Positions 31,827-42,742 of a stretch of 64,000 bases of DNA are shown here, in pieces. This stretch comes from Rachicladosporium sp. CCFEE 5018 (taxonomy: Eukaryota; Ascomycota; Dothideomycetes; Cladosporiales; Cladosporiaceae). Both the position numbers and the translations under genes were made by a program. The notes below the pieces were generated by a model. It was not told the DNA's origin. It made no database searches and saw nothing but the letters and a program-made list of their open reading frames with translations. The stretch spans positions 125,637 to 189,636 of the forward strand of contig KZ111184.1 in assembly GCA_002077045.2 (NCBI GenBank), read 5' to 3'. Within the stretch, counting starts at the first letter, position 1, and each line of letters starts with the position of its first letter.

Positions 31827-34165
31827 ATGTATGGAAGGACTTTCAAGTTCTGTCATCGGTCACCTGACCGCAACGTGACTAAATCACGCGAGTGGTCAGG
31901 CGCGTTTGGTCAGGAAACGAGTGACGACTGCGCGGACTTCGACCTGCACAGCTTTGCAGACGATCCACATCTACAGCGAAGCTACATGTGGAACATAGTC
32001 CAGGAGCGCATGGATGGCTGCGACTTTTGCTTGCTTGTTGCAACATGTTTCGCGGCGCCTGTGCTAAGTCTTTGCGGTGATACACCATCCGAAAGGGCCG
32101 CTCTTTGGATTCACATGGAGCTTCTGGGTGTTGGCCAGAAGCCTATCCTGAACCAGTATGAGCCTCTTCGGGTTGTGTACATTCGCCTGTTTTTGGGCCA
32201 TAATCTTTGTATCAGAATCGGCCCACACAGCTTGCTGCAGACAATTGGTCATCCGCATGGCATAGAGACAGTCCTGCACGTGTGTGCCGAAGACGGTACG
32301 TTCTCGTGCGTGGATTACCTTAGCAAATCAGGGCTTTCAAATCTGACGTAGTCAAGCGAAGGCAGTGAAGCAGCCCGGAGCGGTGATGGCCGGAGCGGTG
32401 ATGTCCTTGGTCGCTTCTACGGCAGAGACTTGCTCTCACCATCCAACCCCGTAATGGACGAGTGGCTGGCGCTGTGTGGCGGGCACAGCGCCTGCCAGCT
32501 GAATCTCGCCGGTACACGCCTTGTATCGCCACATGGGGCGAATCTGCCCTCTCGATGTATTGATGTCGGTACCCTCGCGAACCCTATCGTCCGTCCGGCC
32601 GAAACGCGAGGGCACCTTGGATCTTACATCACCTTCACACATAGATGGATAGCGGCAACCGAGCAATACTGCACAAATGCTTGGAACTACGCCGAGTACT
32701 TGGTACTGCTAGACCCGCAATTACTACCACCATCGCTGCAGGAGCGGTGACTCGTCGCTTTGGAGTACGATACCTTTGGATCGACTCGCTTTGCATTATA
32801 CAAGCAGGTGATAACGGTGCACATTGGGATGTAGAGTCTCGCAAAATGGCAGAGTACTACGAAAACTCTCTGTTGACATTGGCTGCAACGACACATCTGC
32901 AACTGCTGCCTGATGTCCCGATTGGCCTCGAAGACGGCGTCAGGTTATCGTACCGCCGCAAAGATTCTGGTGCAGAAGCTGGAAACATTTTCGTGCATCG
33001 GAGCAAGCACATCAACGAGCAATATCAAACTGAAATCCGGGACAGCGATCTGCTATCTCGAGCGTGGGTGTTTCAAGAGAACCTGCTTTCCCGGCGTATC
33101 ATATGGTTCGCGCCGGCTTGTGTTTTCCTTGAGTGTCGCAGCCGAAGTCCCATTAACGAGCACGGAGAGTCATTGGAAGCCTGGAGACCCGACGGCTCGC
33201 CGAAACCCTCGGGCCTGGTCCTTAAACGCCTGTTTCCTTTCGACGTGGGCTCCACCGCATATCTGACCTTGAGGTGGTACGATGTTATTGAAGCCTACTC
33301 TGCATTGCGATTCACGTATCCAGAGAAAGATCGCATGGTCGCCCTCTCTGGATTTGCGAAGGAATTTGAAGCTGCCATCACGGCGAGTAACAGCCGCACA
33401 CGAGATCGGTCATGGGTTCAAACTGCAATAATTCGTCATCAGTATGTCGCCGGCCTCTGGACGCAACAGAGGCACGTGGATCTTCTTTGGGAGCAGGCAC
33501 ATCCTGGTCGCCATGTACGCCTCGTCAATCATCCATCCTGGTCATGGACTAGTCTGTACAGTGAAGTGCTATGGATTGACCGCAAGGTTCATAAAATCAA
33601 GGTGATGGGAGACGAACGCGTGTCATCTTCGAGCAAATGGACAACTCCAGCCTACGCCAACTTGACGATAAATTCGAATTCGGATCTTGGAGGCTTTCCG
33701 TCCATTGAGATGAGAACCAACCTACAGACCGTTGTGGTCGACCGACTGCTCAAAGGCTGGGAAATTGAGTGCTTATTTGTCACGCATTACAGACCGTGGA
33801 TAACGGACGATCTCTGTCGGGCTGTAAGAAGCACTGGAGTCGGTGCACGCCTTTGCGGATGGGCATCATTGGAAAGAAGTCGGAGCGAAGCCGCAGTCGA
33901 AGCGCCCGGAGAAAGCGCCGATCACTCACCCGACGACGAGGTTGCGGGAGCTGAGATGTTGGCATTGCTCGTGTCTAAGACTGGACTGCTTTCTGATGAA
34001 TGCAGAGGTGGTTACTGGTATCCTTACTCCAGAGCATACAACGTGCTGTTCGTGAAGCACCTATCAGACAACAAATATGAGCGCCTTGGCGTTGGGGTTT
34101 TGTTCGGGAAGGATGTCGACAGAGGATGGGCCAAGCATGAGCCTCACGACATAGTTCTGGTTTGA
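31827..34165 (+). CDS. HET-domain (heterokaryon incompatibility) protein, frame broken once
   Basis: HET proteins (PF06985) act in fungal self/non-self recognition and can trigger cell death after incompatible fusion. Exon 1 is 31827-32347. A 78-nt intron (32348-32425, acceptor CGGCAG) removes an in-frame TAG. Exon 2 carries the usual upstream pattern (SRCIDVG, then YITFTHRW). The core continues with RYLWIDSLCIIQ (about 32770-32805), MAEYYENS and LLSRAWVFQENLLS. Between these, at about 32742, the frame changes: the upstream frame hits a TGA at 32748, while the rest is open in another frame to 34165. No intron with usable phase explains it, so this is either a real lesion (non-functional allele) or a base-call error. 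The 3' 1.4 kb is otherwise intact. The start codon is tentative. Confidence 0.75.
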
Positions 34166-34431
34166 GAATTTTGGCTCGAGTGGAGTAAGTTGCGACGTCT
34201 CAAATCCAGATTCTGTAGTAAAGTCTCTGGACACTTAAACCCACCAAGACGCCTTGACATGCAGTAATACCTCCTACAGTGACTTGTGCTAGACAGGTTC
34301 ACTATTCGTCGGCAATCTAAGGTGATGTTGGCCAGATCGCCATCGATACATGCACGTGTGCTGTTCCTGCGCTTCATCATGGTCGCCACTCTGATGATCC
34401 GGCCCGTGCAAAGCAGAGATCAACCCTCCTT

Positions 34432-36080
34432 TCAATCTCTACGAGCATGTGATGCTTGCCTCAATAGAGCAATTGCTTGCTGTCGTGAGTGACCAAGCCT
34501 CTGCAATGCATCGATCGTTGTCTCGAAAGCGTCCGGGGTTGACAGTGATCTTAGATCATCGCCTCGGGTAATTAAACTTGAGCGTAAATTCGGCGTTGAC
34601 TGACTGATCGCATACACTGCAGTGCCATCATCTGATCCGGACTCTGATCCACGGGCTGTTCCCTCAGACTCAGAGTCGCTCTGGGTGTCAAGCTCTGTCC
34701 CATTCAATTCCAAAGCACCTACAGCGTTTGTAAGCGAACCCAAATCGTGCGCGGTTTGGCTCGAAGTTCGGTTGCTGGGGGCAGGACGTAGTCGAGCGTT
34801 GTCAGCTTCGCCCTAACATGATGTGTTAGCATAGGCCCAATGACTGACTCAGGGCACAGTTGCAGTCCCGTGACTGGAGTCTCACCGTTGCCCAGACCAC
34901 CGTGCTGTCTTTGCTTTCGCGTATTTTCCCGGTCCAAGTTTGGCAGTGAAAACCTCATGGAAATGCCGTAACAGTATTGCTGTAGAGGCAACGTCGGCTT
35001 GGCCGAAGCTCTTCACTTTCAGGTTGTGTTCCACGGTGTAGACATTCTCGTAATTGATTCTCGAAGCCGGATGGAGAGCGTCATTTGGCACGTCGGGGAA
35101 GACTCTTACTGCCTGCGGAAGGAGATCATGAGTTACCGATGAGGCTTCATGGCGCTGCTCTCCAGTGTACACAATGCCATGCGCGCGGGTCTGTGCGACT
35201 GGATTGGCGTGCGATACGATCTGGCTGTGCTAGTGTCAGCTTCGTACTCGCGGACAGACATCGTAAGCGACTTGCAGTGCGGCACATGACATATTTCCAG
35301 CGCGAATGACTATAAAACGGCGGACTTGAGAGAATACAAGCTCACGATTTCGCCCTTCCAGGATGACGCTGTCTGCGCTCTCGCCACTATCAGACTTCTT
35401 GCTGTTGGCTCTTGCAGGCTCCGCCCACAGCACCATGAAGACCTGGCATAGAAGTAAGTGTGTAGTCGCAAGGAAGGCATGGAACACAGCACCTTGCCAG
35501 GAACGAAATACTCTTGTGGTTCTTGTCGTACTTTGAAATCTGCGGTCCGATCATTAACGGGCGTTTATCATCGTGTATCAGGATGCCCACCTTTGTCAAG
35601 CAAAGTGTCCGTCCGATTACGTGGTCTTGATCTCGCTGACACTTGCGGAGGCGCAATCTGGAAGATCGACTTTACTTGACTCGAGGACGGCGTGCAGCCT
35701 AGATTTCGTGGAGGAACGCGATCCGCAGGCGTACTGCGAGGTGTACCTGGGGCCACTGGTTGCATCTTCGACGCAAAGTTCGTCGCAGGCGCGTCTTGCC
35801 TGACAATTGCGCCAGACTGGAAAGACTGCGTAAGTGCTGGGCCTTGGGCCACGTAATATCCTCTCGCAGCATCGAGTCTCGACGCGCCCGCATGTGAGCC
35901 AGCAGCGGAGGAGGAGCTTGAGGCTTCCTCCTTAGTACGCAAGATACTTCCATTGACAGGGTATTGACGCCCATCGGCGGTCACCAGCGTTTTCGGTCGG
36001 CCGCTGCGGTCGTCTATGTAGTAGTAGCCTTGTAGTGCCGGGCTATACTGCCATGCCGGCGGTGATCCGATCGATGCCAT
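34432..36080 (-). CDS. DUF6590 protein, copy 6 (with a GC-AG intron)
   Basis: Five exons inferred: 36080-35591, 35539-35493 (47-nt microexon), 35442-35276, 35224-34886 and 34774-34432, giving 461 aa. N-terminal motif: AWQYSPALQGYYYIDD. Core: EYFVPGK, VFMVLWAEPARAN, VRRFIVIRAGNMSCAAL, IVYTG and SRINYENVYTVEHNLK. The third intron begins GC (GCAAGT), a non-canonical GC-AG intron at the conserved phase-2 site. The last intron (34775-34885) uses a CCCCCAG acceptor; this choice joins the core to an acidic Ser-rich tail and a UBA-like helix (IDALQRLGHSRQQAIALL). Choosing the nearer TTAG acceptor would instead stop at 34719. It has no divergent CC partner; the HET gene lies downstream of it in convergent orientation. 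Confidence 0.78.
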
Positions 36081-36823
36081 GGGAGCATTGATGGCCAGAT
36101 GAACCGCCGGGACTCAACGCTCGTGCAGCCGGATGGCCGCTCGTGACATTCGTATACTCATCGGAAGTCTTGACAAAGTTGATAGAATCTGATCAGTGTG
36201 AGCAAGTCAGCTCACAAGGTAGCAAGCCCACGAGGTTGAGATCAGAGGCGGGGGCGAGGCAGCGGCTCTAGTTTGCATGTCAGGGCCGCATGGCTGCATA
36301 GTGGTTCGACGTGTAACGCGCCTGACCAATGCCTTGTGCAAAGTCGTGCAAGTCTACATGTAAGGGAAAGCGATATTGTGCACGATGAGGCGTTACCAAG
36401 TGTAATTGCGATTTACAAACGTTCAATCTGCCCTTGAAGACAAGTCCTGATCGGCAGGCATCGATTTGCCTCGGGCCTGTTAAGCATCTGACGCCTGTCT
36501 GCGCACTTCCATATCCTTCAGATTTATACATGCTTCTACGACGTTCACATAACAGCACTCTTCCGCCCTTGAGCTGACTTCACACTCGTCCCTTTCTATA
36601 CACAGTATGCACAACTTCTTTACGACATGAACCGATGTCGAGGCGCTTCCGCCGCCATGTGGGGCACATCAATTTTGACTCACAGCGCATGCTTGACTGA
36701 TTTGCCACTGTACTGGGCAGCGCTCGCCATCATAAGTGTGTGGAACTCATGCGCCGTTGCTCTCGATGTGAATAATTGCAAATCCCAGTCCATGTACCAG
36801 AAGCCGTGATCCTCGGAGACCAC
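36081..36823. other. intergenic, no gene seen
   Basis: About 0.74 kb upstream of copy 6 and downstream of copy 7. Short ORFs only (36280-36558, 36627-36809), no family similarity. Confidence 0.5.
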
Positions 36824-38072
36824 TCATACCCTCAGATTTTGAATCTGTGCCTGGATCACTTCCATCGAGAGCCCAGACTGCGACAGAACAACCAAAGCCT
36901 CTTCTACGCCAAATTCGACTGATGGTGTGGGTCTTGTACGAATATACCTCTGTTCACGCACCGTCTTGATCTGCGTCTCAAGAGAAGGCATCGAGGCCCC
37001 ATTGACTTTTCCAAGATTCTTGACCCGGTAGTAATATTCCACTCTGCATTCGTCGGCAAGGTTCAGCCGCGACAAGTCATGAAGTCCCCAACGCGCAGCA
37101 GGGTCGGGATCGATACGTATCGCGTAGGGTTGCATCGGCTCCTCGTCTTCCAGCATATTGGGTGCTTCAGCGTGAGTCCTTTCGGGAGGCTCGTCTGTGG
37201 TGTACACGATGCAGTGATCAGATTTGATTACACCATCCTTTGAGACGCCCTGGCCCCCGTAGCTTGTAATGGGCACGGCTCTACAAAAGTTTGCTTCGGC
37301 GTGGATCGATATCATTGCGCGCTTCTTCGACATCAATTGCTGGCCGAAAGAGTCCACGCTCATCGAGCGGCTGGAGTTTGACATCTGGTCGGACCAGCCA
37401 GCAATTTCCGTCTGGATCATCTCGAATACCTGTTACCGCCGTCAGTACGCAGTTTTCATCTTGAGTGAAGTAGATTGTGCGTACTCGCCCCGGAGCGAAG
37501 AACGTAGTGCCATTGCCCTGAGCTCGGTAGCCTACGTTTTTTCAGCAAGATCTGCAGTCCTACATGTGGAGGGGTTGTCACGCACCTGGGATGTTGATGA
37601 CTGTCTGCTGAGGCTGCGGCCGCTCAGTCATAGGCCCACGATCGATACCGACTCGTGCTTGGAAGGACTGCCGACGAGGTGACACAGCAGCGGATGAAGC
37701 CTCCCACTCGCCGTTGCGCACCACAGGTGCACCCAAGGACGTTGATTCATACGTTGTTGCCAAGGCGGGAGGACTAGGGGAACCATGCCATGTCAGAGGT
37801 GCGTTGTCACTTGCTGGAGGCTGGTGGAAATCTAGCGTCCGCGCACCGTCGGGGCGCAACGGTGGTGGTAGTTGCTCTCCCGGGGTGTGGAAGAAGCGTG
37901 GCCGACTGTTTCGGTCCCCGTTCGGCTCAACTCCTCGTCCCCTACTGCGTGCTCTTCGTGCCCAAGGCGGCCCAGTATGCCTTGTCACATCACGTTGACC
38001 TGATGATTGTCCGTAGCCCCGCCCGCGTCCATGCTGTGAGACATGACTGCGTTGCTCGTCAGTCATGGTCAC
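36824..38072 (-). CDS. DUF6590 protein, copy 7 (Gly/Arg-rich N-terminus)
   Basis: Exons inferred at 38072-37586, 37531-37485 (47-nt microexon) and 37429-36824, giving 379 aa. The first 60 residues are Gly/Arg/Gln-rich (GRGRGYGQ, ARSRGRG) instead of the Trp/Tyr motif, a composition common in RNA-binding tails. The core is diverged: TTFFAPGR, VFEMIQTEIAGW, MISIHAEANFCRAVP, YGGQGVSKDGVIKSDH, CIVYT, SRLNLADECRVEYYYRVK. It ends with a UBA-like helix (EEALVVLSQSGLSMEVIQ). The first two family introns (54 and 55 nt) are present; the CSAL-site intron is absent and the frame runs straight through. The Trp/aromatic VLWAEPAG strand is replaced. It has no CC partner. Confidence 0.75.
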
Positions 38073-38584
38073 CTTCTGAATGGCCTTTGGCTCGAAGATC
38101 TATCGATACACGTAATACTTCCGTTAAGAGGCTGTAATGAGTGGATCACAAGTTTTCATCAGGAGCTTCATCGTCTGATCGTGGAAGACCTTTACCAGAG
38201 CCAGAGCCAGCTGAGAGCTGCCAATTAGAAATGGATCATGAACTGGGGCGGGCAAGTGTTACAGGGTTGACTACATGCGAAGATGACGAGGGAATCGATT
38301 TGAGATCGAGTCTACGCACTTTTAGTGTGATCAGGTACAAACGAGGCAACTTTCTAGGCAAACACGAGGCGAAGTACGCCTGGTGGAGCTGCATAGCTGC
38401 CCTCGCTTATGCACGATGGGACCGAGCTCGGCACCTAGCGCGGATTCTGTAGCGAATCTAGGTCTGCTACTGTGTATCTAAGGGTGCGAAGATCTGCTGG
38501 CGTGTAGACTGTAGAGCGCCATTTTTTTGTACTTCACTGCTATCAGCATGCACTGGGACGCAGCTAGTACTAAGAGTCATCTCC
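38073..38584. other. intergenic, no gene seen
   Basis: About 0.5 kb between copy 7 and the fusion gene, both on the minus strand. The 103-codon plus-strand ORF at 38141-38452 is unsupported. Confidence 0.5.
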
Positions 38585-40864
38585 TCACATCTGATTAAAT
38601 CTACCTGTGTCATCGAAGATAGGTGGTAGTTGGCTAACCCACTGGTCTACATGCGCAAGTGTCTCCTGCTGTCGGGACGAAGAGGCATTCAGGCCCTCGT
38701 CGTCCTCGCGAAAGCTCACTGATTGACTGTTGTGACTCTTGCTGTCCAGTACGTCGATGTTACTGAGCAGTGAATCGTCCTGAAATGCAATCCCTACGGC
38801 TTCACACTCCAGTCGTCGGGCTTGCAGGTCCAGCTCGTCCTTATCAAGTGTCGCTGACAGGCTTTGCTTCTGCATATCATACTCCCGCTTTAGCTCTGGG
38901 AATCGTGAGTTTGAGGTGCTGCCACGATCGAGATCGATGTCATAGCGACGACGCTGCTCCTCATACTCTTCTTCGAGCTCCTGTAGCTGCATTCTCGTCA
39001 TGCCTACTCGCTGCTGCGCTTTGTCAAAAGCAACTACTTCAGGTCGCTGACGTGCGTGAGTTTCATCCAAGTCCCTGGCAGAAGCGTTTTCGGAGTTCCT
39101 CGCGATGTCAGCCTTGATCTCGTCCATCCTTTCAAGGAGTTCCTTCGTTGCCACACGCCACTCCAGAAGTTCCCTGATCTCTTTCGTGTTGTCGCGGATC
39201 TTTGACTCTGCTGTGCTGAGCTCTTGCCGTTTCGCTGCGCTCTGCTTCTGCACCGTCTTGGCCGAGCCCACACGATCTCGTGCTTTTCTAAATGCTTCAT
39301 CAAGCTCCTCATTGGCTGCATCCAGCCCATCTGCACGCCTCCTAACCGCGTTGTCCATGACTTGAAGACACTGAGCGAGCGATTCCCAGGCTGCATCTAG
39401 TTCACGCTCGAAGTGGTGCCGCTTCTGTACTGCCACAGATTGCTGCTCCAGCGCGGAGTCATGTAAGCCGACAAATCGTTTCAGCCGTCCGTACAGTCTA
39501 TCGTATTCAGCCTGCAGCTGCACATCATCATTGTTGACAAGCAGCTCGGATTCACGAGGTCCCCGCTCAGTGCGCTGGTGTTGCACTGTCTGAAGCGGTT
39601 CCGGCACGCTCGTGTTGAGTGCGGCAGGCTTCGTATCAGAGTTTGCAGAGTTACTCATGGCCGGAGTGTGTACATGACTCCGGGTAAGTGGTAGATATTC
39701 CTTGTAGGGTATTGTGGACGACACAGGCGGATGCTGTTGGGATCCAAGGTCCGGAATCTGATCCGCTTCGGGGATGTTGGCTAAGCTTTCAATCGACTTG
39801 ACGTCCGCGGCATCTGGTTCTCGAACTTCGGATTTCAATGCGGGCTCGATGTCAGACAGAGGTACGCGCAATTGCTGTGCATCGTCCTTGCGCACCAACT
39901 GTGTCGTCGAGGCCTGAACGTTGCTCAGAGTGTCTGTGGCTGTCTCAACTAGCGGCTCTGTAATGCCCAATGATAGGCCTAGCTGCGCACTCCACACTCC
40001 TGCGAATTGCTTGAGGAAGGATTCCTTGTGAGCTTCGGCAATACTACCAAAGGGAAGCACCTTTGCGCTGTGCTCGATGTTGTGCACCTTTCCATAGTGA
40101 ATTCGCGCCGTTGGCAACAGAGTATACCGCCCGTACTCGGGCTCGACCTGTATGGGAACGGGTTGCATTTCTGCTTCTGCCTCTGAGATAGCAAGTGCTA
40201 CTTCTCCAGTGTATACAACGCCGTGCTGCTGCACTTCGAAATGACCCTCAATGTCACCTGTGGCCAGTTGTTCTACTATTGGACTGTGATGGAGTCAGAT
40301 CTTCCCATGCTGGCGGTAATTGATGGACGACCTTACACTACGCTGCAACTCAAAATGCCTGTCTTGACAACAACAAGTCCATGTATACCTTGAGTTGGTC
40401 GGGTGCCATGCGGCTCACGCGGCGTACTGCCGGATGGAACAGCAAACAGACGACGCACAGAAAAGACTCGTCCCGGTAAGAAGTACTTCAGTGGCTCCGG
40501 TGCTACTTTCCAATCTGCCCGAGGTCAGCTCATCACGACATGTCTAAGTTTATTCATTGATGTTACCTCTCGCCGTCAGCCGACGCGACGGCCCCGCTCC
40601 TCCAGCGGGCCCAATATGGTGTTGTAGTAGGTTGTTAGACACAACAGAGCTATCGCTCCAACCACTGATGCTCGTGCCTGGTCCAGAGAAAGGCGGAGAC
40701 GGAGACTGGACGACGAGAGGAAATCGTCCTGGCGTGTCGATCTCCTCGACCTCAGTGCCGTCCAACCCTCGTCTCACGCAATTCTTGGCATCCCACCAGT
40801 ACCAGATACCCTTGGTGTTATCCCATTTCCAGGTCGGAGCGCGAGGATATTGTACGGTGCCCAT
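38585..40864 (-). CDS. DUF6590-CC fusion protein (DUF6590 module first)
   Basis: Three exons inferred: 40864-40567, 40514-40337 and 40283-38585, giving 724 aa. Introns of 52 and 53 nt occupy two of the family positions; the GR-VF intron is missing. Order: Trp motif (PTWKWDNTKGIWYWW, residues 10-24); DUF6590 core at about 105-275 (KYFLPGRVFSV, GLVVVKTGILSCSVV, VVYTGE, ARIHYGKVHNIEHSAKV); a Ser/Pro linker; then a long charged coiled coil at about 410-610; a CC-like signature (EEEYEEQRRRYDIDLDRG, then ECEAVGIAFQ); and a C-terminal Trp motif (HVDQWVSQL). The two modules are in the reverse order to the fusion at 15001-16790. The large last exon encodes most of the core and the whole coiled coil, so the fusion does not depend on an uncertain splice. 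Confidence 0.82.
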
Positions 40865-41649
40865 CTTGTGCTGCGATGCGACGAGTAGGGCATCATAACC
40901 TTGTGGGCATGTCTGAGCTTGTTTATGTCAGGAACAGCAATGCAAGCAATGCTTTAACAGTAGGCGATGAACGGGCTGAGATGCACTACATCATACATGT
41001 ACGACAGTGCAACATCTGCGATCGCAGTGTAATTGCGCAAGATGGTGCGTGCCCTGTAGAAGTATATCGAAGGCAGTGTGTGAATCTGCAGCTGCATTTA
41101 AGGTTGCCTTGCCCGACGGCAGACACGGCTGATCTGCAGCACACAGCGCGAGCAAAAACATGATTACTCTACTCCTTACATTAAGGGCACGTTGGTCCCC
41201 TCTACTGTACTCGATACCTTCACAGTCACACAGACAAGTCATCTCGGTGAGCTACTTTGGGTACGGTTTTCGCTGACATGTTCATCCTGTGCTCGCACAA
41301 GCAAGTGGAAAGGCGTTACTGCATTAATAAGCACGTACATGCTAAAATCGCTCAGCTGAATGATGTCCATCCTGCACAATGCGTGCCCAACTCGAGCGAG
41401 GCGATGCTCACTGACTCGCTTCCCACTCTGACCGCACTGGCTTTGCCAACCGGTCGCAAAGGGAACCATAACACCAGCCCGCTGACTCGCCCGTAATCTG
41501 TCGTTATCGTCCCGTCGTGGAGTACAAAGGAGATGGTTCGTAATTTGCCGGCCATCATGTGTACCATAACCACAGCATATGGCCACAGCCGAAGACCCGC
41601 GGAATGTCTTGCACGCCACTGCCCAGCCAGTACTATGTGTTGAACAAGC
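40865..41649. other. intergenic, no gene seen
   Basis: About 0.78 kb. Minus-strand ORFs at 41239-41657 overlap in different frames and show no family motif. Confidence 0.45.
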
Positions 41650-42742
41650 TCACTCATTTTCAGCTTCTATAGCAGCGGCGAGTCCCATGCCATCTTCGGT
41701 CCGTCTCGCGATTCTGATGGCTTCTTGAAGTGTATAATTCGACGCCAGTAGAACTCCTATCACATCAATGGTGCTCCGAGTAGACCCTGAGTCGCGTAGT
41801 CGCCCTATGCGAGTTGCCAAACCAGGTTGTATACCCTTGCGTCTCAACACGACGATGGCCTCTGCAGCCTCCTCGCTCTCTCCGCGAACCATCAGTAGTG
41901 CCATTGCCAGGGCCATGGCTGGAGTCCTGTCATCTTCCTCAAGCGCACGCGCCTGTATGGCCACATTTTCCGGGCTGGCCGTCATCCACTAGCTCGGAAA
42001 TACGCACAGCTGCGTCGTGGTCATGACCTGACTGCATCAGGGCGTGGATCTGAACGGCGGTATCATCATCATGACCTTCTTCGATCAAATCCGCAATGGC
42101 GATGACATCTACAATTCGGTGACTGTTATTCATGAGCTTTGAGATGCGCACAGCCGCGTCGTAAGCCTGACCAGACTTCATCAAAGCATGGATTTTAATG
42201 GCGGCGTCGTCTTCATGACCTCTTTCGACCAAGTCTGCAACAGCCATGGCGTCGCCAACAGGAACACCACGTTCCCTCATCAGCCGCGTTAAAAGCCTTC
42301 TGCGTTCAAGCGCCGCTGGTGACACTGTGTTACCTGTTCCCGTCGATCGAGGAGGCGGCGATGGTCCTCTGTCGGGCGTTCTGGCGTTGTCTTGAGATTG
42401 CGCGGTAGAAGAGTCGTCATCGCCTGAGTCGTTGGAGCCCGACTGTGAACTACTCGGATCGTTGTCGCCGTCCGATGACCGGAGAACCGAGCGTGGGACG
42501 GCCCTGCCGCTTGGGTGTCCGCTGCCCGAAGTTGTACTGTACTCTCTGTTCGAAGGTGACCCATACTGTGTTCGATTCGCATTGTGACGGTCGTATGCTG
42601 CACGTATAGCCTCCCGGTAGCTTCGGCCAACCCGTCTGCGTGTCCCATCGTCAAGCTCATATACCATGCGATCAATGTTTACCACGCACTCCCGTCCCCT
42701 CAGCTCTTCACATCGAAGCCGAGCCCGGCGCGATCGTGGCAT
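41650..42742 (-). CDS. 16-residue-repeat protein, frame broken once
   Basis: The ATG is at 42742. Residues 1-145 are basic then Ser/Asp/Gly-rich. From about residue 146 the protein is a run of helical repeats of about 16 residues with consensus AhxIxxLhxxGxxxxx (for example TAVQIHALMQSGHDHD). The first frame stops at 41939, but the repeats continue in another frame from about 41970 to the stop at 41650. The switch falls at a run of four T (plus strand 41966-41969), where a single-base gain explains the break; no intron fits. The same repeats end DUF6590 copy 2, tying this gene to the island. No DUF6590 core is present. The repeats may form an alpha-solenoid for protein binding; this is inference. 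An error or a decayed allele are both possible. Confidence 0.65.
41966..42253 (-). repeat. tandem 144-bp duplication (two 48-codon units)
   Basis: Two adjacent units, 42253-42110 and 42109-41966, each encode three 16-residue repeats in the same order (ADL[VI]E-GH-DD, IHALM-SG, AVRIS-L). Similarity between units is higher than between neighbouring 16-mers, so the latest growth was by a block of three. Confidence 0.7.

Noticed and set aside
5144..42742. Island as a transposon cluster or a biosynthetic gene cluster
   Set aside because: No transposase, reverse transcriptase, terminal repeats, PKS, NRPS, P450 or transporter set was seen. The repeated genes are DUF6590 and coiled-coil proteins.
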